Below are positions 47,010 to 56,599 of a stretch of 64,000 nucleotides of DNA, piece by piece. Source of the DNA: Puteibacter caeruleilacunae (GTDB lineage: Bacteria; Bacteroidota; Bacteroidia; Bacteroidales; Prolixibacteraceae). A program made the position numbers and the translations under genes. Numbering within the stretch: the stretch's first letter is position 1; every line of letters begins with the position of its first letter. The notes below the pieces were generated by a model. The model did not search any database. It was given only the letters and a program-made list of their open reading frames with translations, and had not been told where the DNA came from. The stretch covers positions 248,001 through 312,000 of the forward strand of contig SJCO01000005.1 of assembly GCA_005217565.1 (NCBI GenBank). The letters run 5' to 3'.

Positions 47010-48983
47010 TCAGTCTTTATAGGTAAATATTACATCATTTTCTTTCACGAAATCCCCTGGTTGGATATGGATTTCCTGTACCAACTGTCGACTAGTCGAC
47101 TTAACAGGGGTATTGAGTGAAAGGGAATTAATGTATGCCAGTTCCTGTCCTTCTTCCACTACTTGTCCAGGTACAACCATTATCTTACTTACATGCCCTG
47201 TTACAGGAGCTTTGAGGTTGTGTTTGTTGCCATGCTTATTGATTGCTATTGACCAACCTGTAAGGTCATCAGGGCTTTTTATATGTGTGAGATGAAACTG
47301 GTGATGGCGACTTAAAAACTCTACTTCATTTGTTGAAATTGGGCGAAGCACAATATGGAACGATGAGTTATTTATTACTCCCGTTAGATGATGTCCGTTT
47401 TGATAGTAATCGGTGAATGAATAGGTCTTGCCTCTTAGTTTGAATTTGTATTTATCACCCTGTTGAGAGCCTGCCAATTCGAATAACTCATTGCTATTCA
47501 TAATATAGGTCTTAAACAGAACTGGCTTGATCCCCATCTTCTGTAAAAAAGTCTTGGGTTGCTGATCCATCTTCGAAAACAATACCGCAGCACAGCAAAT
47601 GGCTCTGTTTCTGATGTTTTCAATAATACTTTTACTCTGCCGATAGCTTTTAAACTGATTTTCAACAAAGCGTGTATGTATAGTATTGCTTCTGAAATCG
47701 GCATGATTCAATAATAATCTCAGGAATCCAACATTCGTATTTATTCCCATGATATGCAGTGTGTTGATTGCTTGGTCAACAGACTGTATTGCTTCAGTTC
47801 TATCATCTCCATGGGCAATAATCTTGGCAATCATAGGATCGAATGAGGTGTGCACTTCACCTGGCTGCTCATACGATGTTTCAATTCTGATTTCTGGATC
47901 AGAAGGAAATTCAATATAAGTAATTCGTCCAGGAGCGGGCATAAATCCGTTGGAAGTATCTTCGGCATATATACGTGCCTCTACTGCATGCCCTTTCAAC
48001 CTTATCTGATTTTGTTTAAAGGCTATAGGTTTACCCTCGGCAATATTTATCTGTTGCTCAACAATATCAATACCTGTTATCATTTCTGTAACAGCATGCT
48101 CTACCTGTATTCTTGTATTCATCTCAAGGAAGTAAAAATTACCATGAGGATCCATTAAAAACTCGATAGTCCCAGCATTGGTATAACCAATCTCACTAGT
48201 TATTTTAACAGCCATATCAGTGACTTCCCGTCGTTGTGTATTATTTAGAGTTGGTGACGGGGCTTCTTCAATAATCTTTTGATAACGGCGTTGTAATGAG
48301 CACTCGCGTTCCCAAAGATGAATAGCATTTCCGTGATGATCGCCTAGTACTTGCACCTCAATATGTCGTGCCAATGGGAAAAAGTGCTCGACATATACAG
48401 TTGAATCTTTGAAATACTTTTCTGCAAGTCTGCTAGTACTTTCTAGCACTTCCGGTAAATCCTCCGAAAACTGCACTATTTGCATGCCTTTACCTCCTCC
48501 TCCAGCTGCTGCTTTTACTAAAACAGGGTAGGGTAAGGTATCTTTCTTTTCAATGATCTCATCTACAGTGCCAATAAAGCTCTCATTGGTAGGAATACCT
48601 AATTCCTTTATACGTTTGTTGGCCTCTATCTTATTCCCCATAAGGTGAATGATCTCAGGACTTGGCCCTATAAAGATGATGTCGTGCTTTTGACAGGCCA
48701 TCGGGAATGATGGATTCTCAGCCAGGAATCCATAGCCAGGATGAATGGCATTACATCCATGGCGCTTGGCAATGTCTATGAGCTGATCAATGTTTAAATA
48801 GGTTTCAGCAATTGATTCTCCTTGAAGAAGAACGGTATGATCGCACTGCATAATATGAGCAGAATCTAAATCCTGTTTACTGTACACAGCAACTGTTGGA
48901 ATACCCATGCGACTAGCTGTACGATGAATTCGTATAGCAATCTCACCACGGTTGGCTATGAGTATTTTATGTATTTTGTTCAT
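47010..48983 (-). CDS. Biotin carboxylase-type acyl-CoA carboxylase subunit with lysine-less biotinyl domain
   Basis: A 657-residue protein in the layout of propionyl- or methylcrotonyl-CoA carboxylase alpha subunits. The biotin carboxylase domain (about 1-450) looks intact: AAAGGGGKGM, HIEVQVLGD, RECSLQRRYQKIIEEAPS, EMNTRIQVEH and ARIYAED. A linker (about 460-575) follows, then a lipoyl/biotinyl fold with LKAPVTGHVSKIMVVPGQVVEEG. Where EAMKM should carry biotin the sequence is NSLSL, so Ser622 replaces the lysine. No carboxyltransferase gene is adjacent. It may work with a separate biotin carrier or be repurposed; sequence quality around 47118 should be confirmed. Confidence 0.88.
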   Translation of the reverse strand: MNKIHKILIANRGEIAIRIHRTASRMGIPTVAVYSKQDLDSAHIMQCDHTVLLQGESIAETYLNIDQLIDIAKRHGCNAIHPGYGFLAENPSFPMACQKHDIIFIGPSPEIIHLMGNKIEANKRIKELGIPTNESFIGTVDEIIEKKDTLPYPVLVKAAAGGGGKGMQIVQFSEDLPEVLESTSRLAEKYFKDSTVYVEHFFPLARHIEVQVLGDHHGNAIHLWERECSLQRRYQKIIEEAPSPTLNNTQRREVTDMAVKITSEIGYTNAGTIEFLMDPHGNFYFLEMNTRIQVEHAVTEMITGIDIVEQQINIAEGKPIAFKQNQIRLKGHAVEARIYAEDTSNGFMPAPGRITYIEFPSDPEIRIETSYEQPGEVHTSFDPMIAKIIAHGDDRTEAIQSVDQAINTLHIMGINTNVGFLRLLLNHADFRSNTIHTRFVENQFKSYRQSKSIIENIRNRAICCAAVLFSKMDQQPKTFLQKMGIKPVLFKTYIMNSNELFELAGSQQGDKYKFKLRGKTYSFTDYYQNGHHLTGVINNSSFHIVLRPISTNEVEFLSRHHQFHLTHIKSPDDLTGWSIAINKHGNKHNLKAPVTGHVSKIMVVPGQVVEEGQELAYINSLSLNTPVKSTSRQLVQEIHIQPGDFVKENDVIFTYKD

Positions 48984-49109
48984 ATCAGTTAGGGCTGACG
49001 TTAGAATTGCTGCTTACCAGAATCGAAGACCATGGTAATTTTTATTACGCAGATTTGTAGGGGATTGGATACATAAAATAAGAAAAAAACTTGCGTGTTA
49101 AATGACATA

Positions 49110-49140
49110 TAAAAAAGGGGCGCTGATAATTGCGCCCCTC
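49110..49140 (-). terminator. Terminator of the GH2 gene at 49149
   Basis: AGGGGCGC-aattatca-GCGCCCCT on the minus strand followed by five T, 10 nt after the stop. Confidence 0.9.
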
Positions 49141-49148
49141 AATGTTTT

Positions 49149-52091
49149 TTATAATACTCGTTTTATCATGTTTAATATGAGTTGTTTTGTCGCTACATCT
49201 TCCCTGGTAGCATAGGTTCCAGGTTCAGGAGAAGGATTATTTAGTCGCCCGTTAGTCAGCAACTGTGAGAGGATTAGCTTTCCTTTTCCTTTCCCAAAAT
49301 CGATTAATATTACCGGAGTCTTTTCATGACTTCCACCGCATACCACCAAAGGTGTTAGTTGTTGTGCTTTTCCAAGCGATGCACTCTCCAGGCGTTGTTT
49401 TAAATCGATCACTTCAATTTTAGCATTCGGATCAATGGAGTTCTGTAATGATGGTGCATCTTCAACCAGGAATTTTACTTTTTTACGCAGTTGATCCGTC
49501 ACCTTCTTATCATCTTTATCCGTTGAAAAAGCATAAAATCCTTGAAGGTTAAAGGCATAGTAATTGCCTTGCTGCATCACGTCAATATCTGCTCCTCGAG
49601 CTTTCCATAGATTCATTAAAGCATCCTTACTTAGTCCAGATATCTTCATTGTTGTGGCTGGAACAATAATACCTGCGCGTTTACCATTCCATAACCAGTG
49701 AGCATCATCAGGTAGGTGCTCCCATAGCGTAGTGTCTTTGGCTGGATGAATGTGACTCTCTGATTCGCTCACCTCAGAAAAGGCAATCTCTACTCCATAA
49801 GGAAGCTTAACGTGCTCTTCGCGTGCTTTTTGTACTCTATATTTTCCTTGCAGCGGACCTAAATCTTTTTCAATATTTGCTTGTCCGTAGAAGCGAGGAC
49901 CGATATCAAGAAGAATAACTGATGTCCCTTTGTTGATCTTCTCTTCAATGGCGTTGATGAAGCTTTCATCATGATTTGAAATCTTTTCCCAACTTGCTCT
50001 TGAACCTAATATTACACCTGCTTTCTTGCTGTTCAGCTTACACCCTTCTTTTTCCAGAAGTGCAGTTAGTTCCCTTTCATCGGAGAATGTTGCTACAGTT
50101 GATGATTTTACAGGCTCAGGAAGTGTTGTTTCCAATACCCTGAAATCCCAGGTTGATACAACACGACGTTTCGCGGTATTCTGTTTCGATTCAAGCTGTG
50201 CAAAGAATGTATAGGCTCCTGACTGCTCAGGTACGGTTACTTGCACAGGCTTAACAATGTGACTGTATCCCTTAAGCTGACTAGAAAATGTTTGTTGCTG
50301 AATAACCTTATCATTGTTTTTTACTCCAACAGTAATTACTGAACTGGCATCAGCTTTTAAGTCGTTGAATAGATGCAGTGGAATGGTCACGTGCTGGCCT
50401 GAAGTATAATGTCTGTCCCAGGTATCCATACTTACTGAAATAGGGGCCCAGGCAGCTGAAAGGGCATCCCACACAGGCTTAAGTTTGCCATCTTTTAGTT
50501 GTCCCATGTACCAGTGATCACCATCCTGATGACTACCGAGAATACAGAAAGGAGAGAATCCTGCAGCGTCAATTCTACGCCAGTATTCTGCCACCTTAGC
50601 ATTCGATTGTGCATGATGTGCTAATCGCATTTCTTTCGTATGATTTTTACCAAGGAAACGCATGTAAGCCGATTTGGTGGTCTTATAACCTCCAACATCT
50701 CCATTACCATCCAGATAGTTTCCACCGAACTCATCAACCATAATGGCTTTGGGGAATTGATCATATGAATCGTAATAGAGTGCTAGATTCTCAAACAGCG
50801 ACCACCAATATTTGTGAATATGAATGACATCTCTTTCGGCCATAACCAATTCAGGATAATGAGGAATCAACTCTTCTAACGCGTTCCATGCAGTTTCCAA
50901 CTCCTTGCCCTGGGTCTCATTATATGGATGAATTAATACCACCGAAGGATGTTTCATTGCCAGATCAAGCCAGTGCTTCCATTGTTTAACCAGACTCTCT
51001 TTTGATGCCGGCATACCATGGAAGAAACTCCACTCATACTGTACCAGCAGACCGTGTTTGTCGCACATATCAAGAAAGCGTTCAGGAGGATTTCCCAAAT
51101 GATAACGCATGGTATTCGCACCATATTCTTTCATCCGGTTTACTACATTCTTCAAAAACCAGTCTTCGTTGAACCCCAACGCTCTTCCTTCCTCATCTCT
51201 CATCCACCGATGCCATACAACAGTACCTGCACGGAGCTTACAAGGCTCATTGTTCAGAAAGAACTGCTTATCCTGATGATGAAAACTACGCTTAGCAAAA
51301 TTCATATACTGCGTATCAACAGGTTGCTTTCCCTGTTTTAGTGAGAGTTTTAGTTTATACAGATTAGGAGTTTCAGGAGACCACTTCTTCAATGCGGCAA
51401 TTGAGAAGTCGACATATTGCTCCTGTTTTGTAAGAGTAACATTATTGGAAAGAACAGCCTCTCCATTAGCATCAGAGATCGTTAGCTTTCCTTGCAAAGG
51501 AGATTCCCCTTCAATAGGGTGATTTAGCTTGATTTTAAGCTTGCATTTATTGTCGGCAAGATCAATGTATGGAATCATTGATTGAATGCTGTTATGGCCG
51601 TGTAAATGCAAGATTACGTCATCCCATAAACACGAGGAAATATTCGATCTCCAATGATCGGCAGTTGGAATATATGAGGCATCACTTTGTGGCAAATCCT
51701 TTAATGATTTAAGTGCAATCTCCAGGATGATTTTGTTGCCTGGATGAATGGCATCATGCTTCAGAAAATGAAAGGTAGGTGCCATGCCGCCTTCTTGTTC
51801 TGATACCAAATCATTATTGATGTATACTTTAGGTGAAAAACGTGCTCCTTTTAGGATTAGGGTAGCCTGCTGCCAATCTCCCTTAGGTAGTGTTATTTCC
51901 TTCTTAAACCAAAGTGTACCGGGAGTTTTTATTGTGGGATCTTCCGATATTGAAGGTATGGTAACCGTCTTATCGTAGACCTTGTTTAAGCCACTTTGCC
52001 ATGGGCCATTAAGATTAATCTCTTGTGCAAAGACAGTGGTTAACGGGACTAATAGTCCTAAAAATACAAAAATGAATGATCTGGTTCTCAT
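49149..52091 (-). CDS. Glycoside hydrolase family 2-type enzyme (large)
   Basis: An exported 980-residue protein (signal peptide MRTRSFIFVFLGLLVPLTTVFA). A sugar-binding jelly roll (about 45-165) precedes an immunoglobulin-like domain and a TIM barrel (about 270-560). The acid/base is likely the Glu of HPYNETQ and the nucleophile the Glu of MVDEFGG. The C-terminal 370 residues are beta-rich accessory domains. It probably removes a terminal sugar from a complex glycan in the periplasm. It is encoded 233 bp downstream of, and in the same direction as, the hybrid two-component regulator, its likely controller. Confidence 0.88.
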   Translation of the reverse strand: MRTRSFIFVFLGLLVPLTTVFAQEINLNGPWQSGLNKVYDKTVTIPSISEDPTIKTPGTLWFKKEITLPKGDWQQATLILKGARFSPKVYINNDLVSEQEGGMAPTFHFLKHDAIHPGNKIILEIALKSLKDLPQSDASYIPTADHWRSNISSCLWDDVILHLHGHNSIQSMIPYIDLADNKCKLKIKLNHPIEGESPLQGKLTISDANGEAVLSNNVTLTKQEQYVDFSIAALKKWSPETPNLYKLKLSLKQGKQPVDTQYMNFAKRSFHHQDKQFFLNNEPCKLRAGTVVWHRWMRDEEGRALGFNEDWFLKNVVNRMKEYGANTMRYHLGNPPERFLDMCDKHGLLVQYEWSFFHGMPASKESLVKQWKHWLDLAMKHPSVVLIHPYNETQGKELETAWNALEELIPHYPELVMAERDVIHIHKYWWSLFENLALYYDSYDQFPKAIMVDEFGGNYLDGNGDVGGYKTTKSAYMRFLGKNHTKEMRLAHHAQSNAKVAEYWRRIDAAGFSPFCILGSHQDGDHWYMGQLKDGKLKPVWDALSAAWAPISVSMDTWDRHYTSGQHVTIPLHLFNDLKADASSVITVGVKNNDKVIQQQTFSSQLKGYSHIVKPVQVTVPEQSGAYTFFAQLESKQNTAKRRVVSTWDFRVLETTLPEPVKSSTVATFSDERELTALLEKEGCKLNSKKAGVILGSRASWEKISNHDESFINAIEEKINKGTSVILLDIGPRFYGQANIEKDLGPLQGKYRVQKAREEHVKLPYGVEIAFSEVSESESHIHPAKDTTLWEHLPDDAHWLWNGKRAGIIVPATTMKISGLSKDALMNLWKARGADIDVMQQGNYYAFNLQGFYAFSTDKDDKKVTDQLRKKVKFLVEDAPSLQNSIDPNAKIEVIDLKQRLESASLGKAQQLTPLVVCGGSHEKTPVILIDFGKGKGKLILSQLLTNGRLNNPSPEPGTYATREDVATKQLILNMIKRVL

Positions 52092-52159
52092 TTGAAGATT
52101 ATTAGATTAATAGATTATTTGATATCTGTTCTGGATCAGGCTACGCGCGTGTTTTAAGT

Positions 52160-52312
52160 GTGAATTTACGTTGATCTAATCTCTTAAAACGTCGTTTTAC
52201 GTGTTCATTTGTTGATCAATGAGATGAACATAGCATGCTCTTGATAACTTGATTTTTACGCATAACATTCCCTTGGTGGAAATCTTAGATATTACGTCGC
52301 TTTTACGTGATT
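52160..52312 (-). promoter_or_regulatory. Repeated TTTACG operator-like motifs upstream of GH2
   Basis: Plus-strand ACGTCG-TTTTACGTG (52189-52203) and ACGTCGCTTTTACGTG (52294-52309) are near-identical. Two further TTTACG sit at 52165 and 52255. All lie in the gap upstream of the GH2 gene. They may be binding sites for the AraC-type domain of the regulator. Confidence 0.45.
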
Positions 52313-52323
52313 AAGATACCTTT

Positions 52324-55300
52324 TTACTTCCCATATTGCTGTTTATACTCTTTAGGTGAAACCTGATATAGCTGCTTAAAACATTTTGAGAAATATGAAT
52401 GAGAGGTGAAACCAGTTAGGTAAGATATTTCATCAATATTGTAATCGCTTGAGACTAACATCTCAGCAGCGTGTTTTAGTCTGATTATTCGAATGTATTC
52501 AGTAGCTGAACTACCAGTTAAGTTCTTTAGCTTACGATGCAGCTGACTTCTACTGATCCCAGCCATAGAGGCAAGTATCTCAACCGTGAAATCTTCTGAT
52601 TGCATGTTCTCATTAATGATCTTGTTAAGACGGTTCAGGAAGTAATTATCAAGATCCCCTACGTTAAGTTGTTCATCCTGAATGACCTTCTTGCTAAAGC
52701 TGTCCTTCAATAGCTGTCGCTGTTTAATGAGGTTCTCAACTCTTACCAAAAGATGATTTTCATCAAACGGCTTAGCGATATAAGCATCAGCTCCTTTACT
52801 GAATCCCGATACCTTCTGTTCAACCGACGATAGTGCGGTAAGCAGGATCACAGGTATATGCGAAATTTCCAGGTCAGACTTCACATGCTGACATAATTCC
52901 AGACCATCCATCTCTGGCATCATTACATCCGAGACAATAAGATCAACTTGATGATTCTTCAGCAGGTTGAGAGCCTGTTTACCATGACCAGCAACTAAAG
53001 TCTGATAGTGCGGTTGCAGTAAGTCGTCAAGGTAATTGCGTAAATCAGTCTGATCTTCAACAATCAGCACCATAGGTAGTTCCTCGTGCTTAGCAGTCTT
53101 CGTCTGTTCAAGCTGGATATTTGATGCATCCTGTTTAGGAGCAAATTCATGCGTATTTGAAAGAATCTTTTGTGCTGCCTGTTTACGTGGTAAGCGTACT
53201 TTAAATCTTGATCCTTTTCCTGGTGAGCTCTGGGCGGTAATGTCTCCCAAGTGCAGCAAGGTAAAATCATGACACATCGATAGTCCGATTCCTGTACCGT
53301 GGGCCGACTGATTATCACTGCCTTGCTCAAATCTATTAAAGATCTTAAGAAGGTTGTTGCTGGCAATACCTTTACCTGTGTCGGTTACAGCAATCACAAT
53401 AATATCGTCAGTATCTATTTGTCCAAATTTCAGCTGATTAGCATAGTTTTTCCCTGTGGTTGCCTCTGGCGAATGATAGCCTGCTTCCAGGATAATTGTT
53501 CCATTGCTTCTTGTATTTTTAAAAGCATTCGATAGCAAGTTATAGATAATCTTATCCAGCTTATCGGCATCAGCATCGATATAAATATCATCCTCTTCAG
53601 GAAGAAGCAACTGATAGTTAATATCTTTCTCTTTTGCCAATTGTTTGAAGCTAAGATATCGTTCTTCAACAAACTTATTTAGCAGAATAGATGTCACTTC
53701 TAGCGAATTCTTTCGTTGATCAGCTTTTGAGAAGTCAAGGATTTGATTCACAAGTCCAAGCAAGCGTTTTGAATTCCGATCCACCACATCAAGGTATTCC
53801 TGCGATTTGTCACCAAACTCTTTCGACTGCATAAGCTTTTTGATTGGCCCTGCGATTAACGTTAGGGGAGTCCTGAACTCATGCGAGATATTGGTGAAAA
53901 ACTGTAATTTCATATCGTGCAGTTCTTCCTTGTTCCTGCGCTCAATCTGCTCAATTAGTACCTGTTTCCTAAGTTTTTGTCGCTCAGTAATAAAGCGATA
54001 GAATAAATAAATGATTCCACCGATGATGAGAAGATACACCAGATAAGCAGCAGTTGAACGCCAGTAAGGTGTTGCAATTGATATGGCTATCTGTGTAGGT
54101 GTTTTACTCCATATACCATCATTATTGGCCGCTCTTACTTCTAAGGTGTACCTGCCATCAGCTAAATTGGTAAAAATAGCAGTACTGTTGGTGCCATTAT
54201 CAATCCACTCGTCCGACATCCCCAGTAGTCGGTATTGAAATCTATTCTTCGCTGGCAATAAATGATTATCAGCACTAAACTCAACTCTTAAAGAGGTCTC
54301 GTAGTACTCCAGATTAAGACTGGCCTTTCCCTTGCGTTGGGGTAACGAGTAATAATTAATATCCTTCTTATTGTTGACCAATATGTTATTAATCATTACG
54401 CCTGGAGGACGTTTATTAATCTGTAGCTCTCCTGGACGGATAGATGAAAAACCGTTTGTTCCACCCATAAACAGCGTATTGTTGGCATCGCGATAAATTG
54501 CCTGAGGATTAAATAGATTACTCTGAATGCCATCGAATTGGGTGAAATAGCGACTAATATTGTTTTTAGGATCAAAGTAGTACAATCCGTTATTGGTGGT
54601 TATCCATACATGATTGTATTGATCTTCGGTGATCCCATAGATGTCTAACTCATTGAGACGGTCGTAAATAGAATCGTTCTTGAATTCATGTCTCTTTGGA
54701 TCATAGATTAATACGCCATTTGATTTGGTACCAAACCAGATATTCCCATCATGTGCTTCGTACAGGTAATAATAAATGTTGGTTGGTACATCGGCATTTC
54801 CCATGTAAAAACGCTCAACCTCCTTTTGTCCGTTCTTATTACTGTAGCGGTAAACGCCGCGATGGGTGGCAATCCACATATTTCCATTGCTATCTTCAAT
54901 GATATGTCGAATGGTTGGATCAATATAGCTCGTGTCGCTAATGTCCTCAGGATAAAGTATCTTCTTATTCTTGAAGCTGTAAAAGTTAACACCATTGCCA
55001 AATAATCCTATCCATATACCGGTATCAACCGGACAAATAGAGTAAACATTCTTTCCTGATAGGTGCTTACCATCTGCAGGACCTCTAAAGATGTGTTCAA
55101 ACTTCGATGCTCCTTGCTTTTTTGTAAAAATACCTCGTAAGGTACCTACCCATAGCGTATTGTATTTGTCCGATGCAAGTGCCTTTATATTATATGCTTG
55201 CTGATCTTGTGCCATAAGGACAGGATGAGAAAAGCCAGAAGTGTTATAATCGAGGTAGTTCAGTCCCCCGACTTCAGTCCCTACATACAATCCTTTATTG

Positions 55301-56364
55301 TCGACCTGCGCAAAAGACGAGATTATATTATTGCTCAGTGAGCCTAAGTGGTTGCTATGTCGGTAATTAATAAAGTAATTGTCATTAGGGTGAAGATATG
55401 AAACACCGCCTGACCAGGTACCAATCCAGATGCCATTCTCCAGGTCTTTAAAGAGACAATAGATAGATGCATGCGTTAGTCCTGGAATATTCTCAGGTGA
55501 ATAGCGTACAAGCTTTCCTTTATCTTCAACAAATAATCCTTTAAACGTGGCGAACCATAAGTTCCCGTTAGCGTCGAGCATAATGTCGCGCACACTTGCC
55601 TTATCGATGTCCCATTTTTCAGAAGGATAGCGGTAATGCTTAAGCTTTTTGCCTCCCAGCGTAAACAAAGTGGCACCTCCGTCTCTGTAGCCAACCCATA
55701 AATTCGATTTATTGATAAGCATTGAAATTACAGAATGACCAGATGAATCAAGCACTTTGTTTATCGATAAGTCAGATGCATTCATCATATAAACACTACC
55801 AGACATTGTGCCTATCCAAAGCTTTCCCGATTGGTCGTTATAGATGTGCGTGAGCAATTCCTCTAAATCAGGAAGAGCTACATGTTGAAATACCTTTCTG
55901 TCGGCCGAGAAGTAGTATAGCTTATGATTGACAATCATCCATAATCTCCCCTTCGTGTCTTCTGTAATGTAATTAATATAAGGAGTACTATTCGTGATGT
56001 TCTCTTCCTTTAAAACGACCTGATGAAAATTATCAGTCGAGTAATCGTAGGTACACAGTCCTTGTTCGGTACCCATCCAAAGAACTTTATTCTGGTCGTA
56101 ACATAATACTGTAAGATTATCGTGAGGAATCGACAGTGAATCTTTTGAATTGTGTTTGTAATTTTTGAAGGTTTGAGAATCGTATCTAAACAGACCATGC
56201 TGTGAACTCATCCACACATATCCATAATCGTCTTTTACAATATCTCTAATTCCTTGAAACGTCAACCCACCATCCGGAGATATCTGTCGGAATGCAAACT
56301 CGGCATTTGATGAGCCAAAGATCCCGACGATTAAAATGATTAATAGAAAGCCTCGTAATCTCAT
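52324..56364 (-). CDS. Hybrid two-component system sensor/regulator (HTCS)
   Basis: One-protein signal transduction system typical of Bacteroidota polysaccharide utilisation. The 1346 residues comprise a signal peptide (1-21) and a periplasmic two-bladed propeller sensor of Reg_prop repeats (about 25-690; many WIGT, WFGT and VGT-G repeats). A Y_Y_Y domain (about 700-770), a membrane helix (about 780-800) and a histidine kinase with phospho-acceptor His in ISHEFRTPLTL follow. Then come the HATPase (DTGKGI; GTGIGLS), a receiver (VSDVMMPEMDG, with KPFD) and a C-terminal AraC HTH. It probably senses an oligosaccharide and controls the adjacent GH2 and phosphatase genes. Confidence 0.96.
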   Translation of the reverse strand: MRLRGFLLIILIVGIFGSSNAEFAFRQISPDGGLTFQGIRDIVKDDYGYVWMSSQHGLFRYDSQTFKNYKHNSKDSLSIPHDNLTVLCYDQNKVLWMGTEQGLCTYDYSTDNFHQVVLKEENITNSTPYINYITEDTKGRLWMIVNHKLYYFSADRKVFQHVALPDLEELLTHIYNDQSGKLWIGTMSGSVYMMNASDLSINKVLDSSGHSVISMLINKSNLWVGYRDGGATLFTLGGKKLKHYRYPSEKWDIDKASVRDIMLDANGNLWFATFKGLFVEDKGKLVRYSPENIPGLTHASIYCLFKDLENGIWIGTWSGGVSYLHPNDNYFINYRHSNHLGSLSNNIISSFAQVDNKGLYVGTEVGGLNYLDYNTSGFSHPVLMAQDQQAYNIKALASDKYNTLWVGTLRGIFTKKQGASKFEHIFRGPADGKHLSGKNVYSICPVDTGIWIGLFGNGVNFYSFKNKKILYPEDISDTSYIDPTIRHIIEDSNGNMWIATHRGVYRYSNKNGQKEVERFYMGNADVPTNIYYYLYEAHDGNIWFGTKSNGVLIYDPKRHEFKNDSIYDRLNELDIYGITEDQYNHVWITTNNGLYYFDPKNNISRYFTQFDGIQSNLFNPQAIYRDANNTLFMGGTNGFSSIRPGELQINKRPPGVMINNILVNNKKDINYYSLPQRKGKASLNLEYYETSLRVEFSADNHLLPAKNRFQYRLLGMSDEWIDNGTNSTAIFTNLADGRYTLEVRAANNDGIWSKTPTQIAISIATPYWRSTAAYLVYLLIIGGIIYLFYRFITERQKLRKQVLIEQIERRNKEELHDMKLQFFTNISHEFRTPLTLIAGPIKKLMQSKEFGDKSQEYLDVVDRNSKRLLGLVNQILDFSKADQRKNSLEVTSILLNKFVEERYLSFKQLAKEKDINYQLLLPEEDDIYIDADADKLDKIIYNLLSNAFKNTRSNGTIILEAGYHSPEATTGKNYANQLKFGQIDTDDIIVIAVTDTGKGIASNNLLKIFNRFEQGSDNQSAHGTGIGLSMCHDFTLLHLGDITAQSSPGKGSRFKVRLPRKQAAQKILSNTHEFAPKQDASNIQLEQTKTAKHEELPMVLIVEDQTDLRNYLDDLLQPHYQTLVAGHGKQALNLLKNHQVDLIVSDVMMPEMDGLELCQHVKSDLEISHIPVILLTALSSVEQKVSGFSKGADAYIAKPFDENHLLVRVENLIKQRQLLKDSFSKKVIQDEQLNVGDLDNYFLNRLNKIINENMQSEDFTVEILASMAGISRSQLHRKLKNLTGSSATEYIRIIRLKHAAEMLVSSDYNIDEISYLTGFTSHSYFSKCFKQLYQVSPKEYKQQYGK

Positions 56365-56382
56365 ATCCTTTATTCTTTAAAA

Positions 56383-56390
56383 CAAAAATA
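56383..56390 (-). promoter_or_regulatory. -7 promoter box for the HTCS gene
   Basis: TATTTTTG on the minus strand, exact TAnnTTTG, 19 nt before the HTCS start. Confidence 0.45.
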
Positions 56391-56419
56391 AGGAATCCCT
56401 TTGGCATCGACTGTTAACT

Positions 56420-56510
56420 ACGTTGCATTTCTACAACATGTTGTAACAAATGTTGCATCAACGCAATATAACCGCTGTAATGCAACATAAGTAACGAAAG
56501 TTGCAACATG
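56420..56510. promoter_or_regulatory. Operator-like cluster of GTTGCA/TGCAAC motifs
   Basis: Within 90 bp between divergent HTCS and phosphatase promoters: ACGTTGCAT (56420), palindrome ACAACATGTTGT (56433-56444), TGTTGCAT (56451), ATGCAACAT (56480) and palindrome GTTGCAAC (56500-56507). The density and symmetry suggest binding sites for a dimeric regulator. Confidence 0.5.
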
Positions 56511-56538
56511 ATTATTAATGCTATCCTGGATAATAAGC

Positions 56539-56546
56539 TATGTTTG
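56539..56546 (+). promoter_or_regulatory. -7 promoter box for the second alkaline phosphatase
   Basis: TATGTTTG, exact TAnnTTTG, 54 nt before the start; it lies just downstream of the GTTGCA cluster. Confidence 0.45.
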
Positions 56547-56599
56547 GTAGTGTGAATGACTAAGTGTGTTGATACGCACTATCAGATAAACTAGCTATA

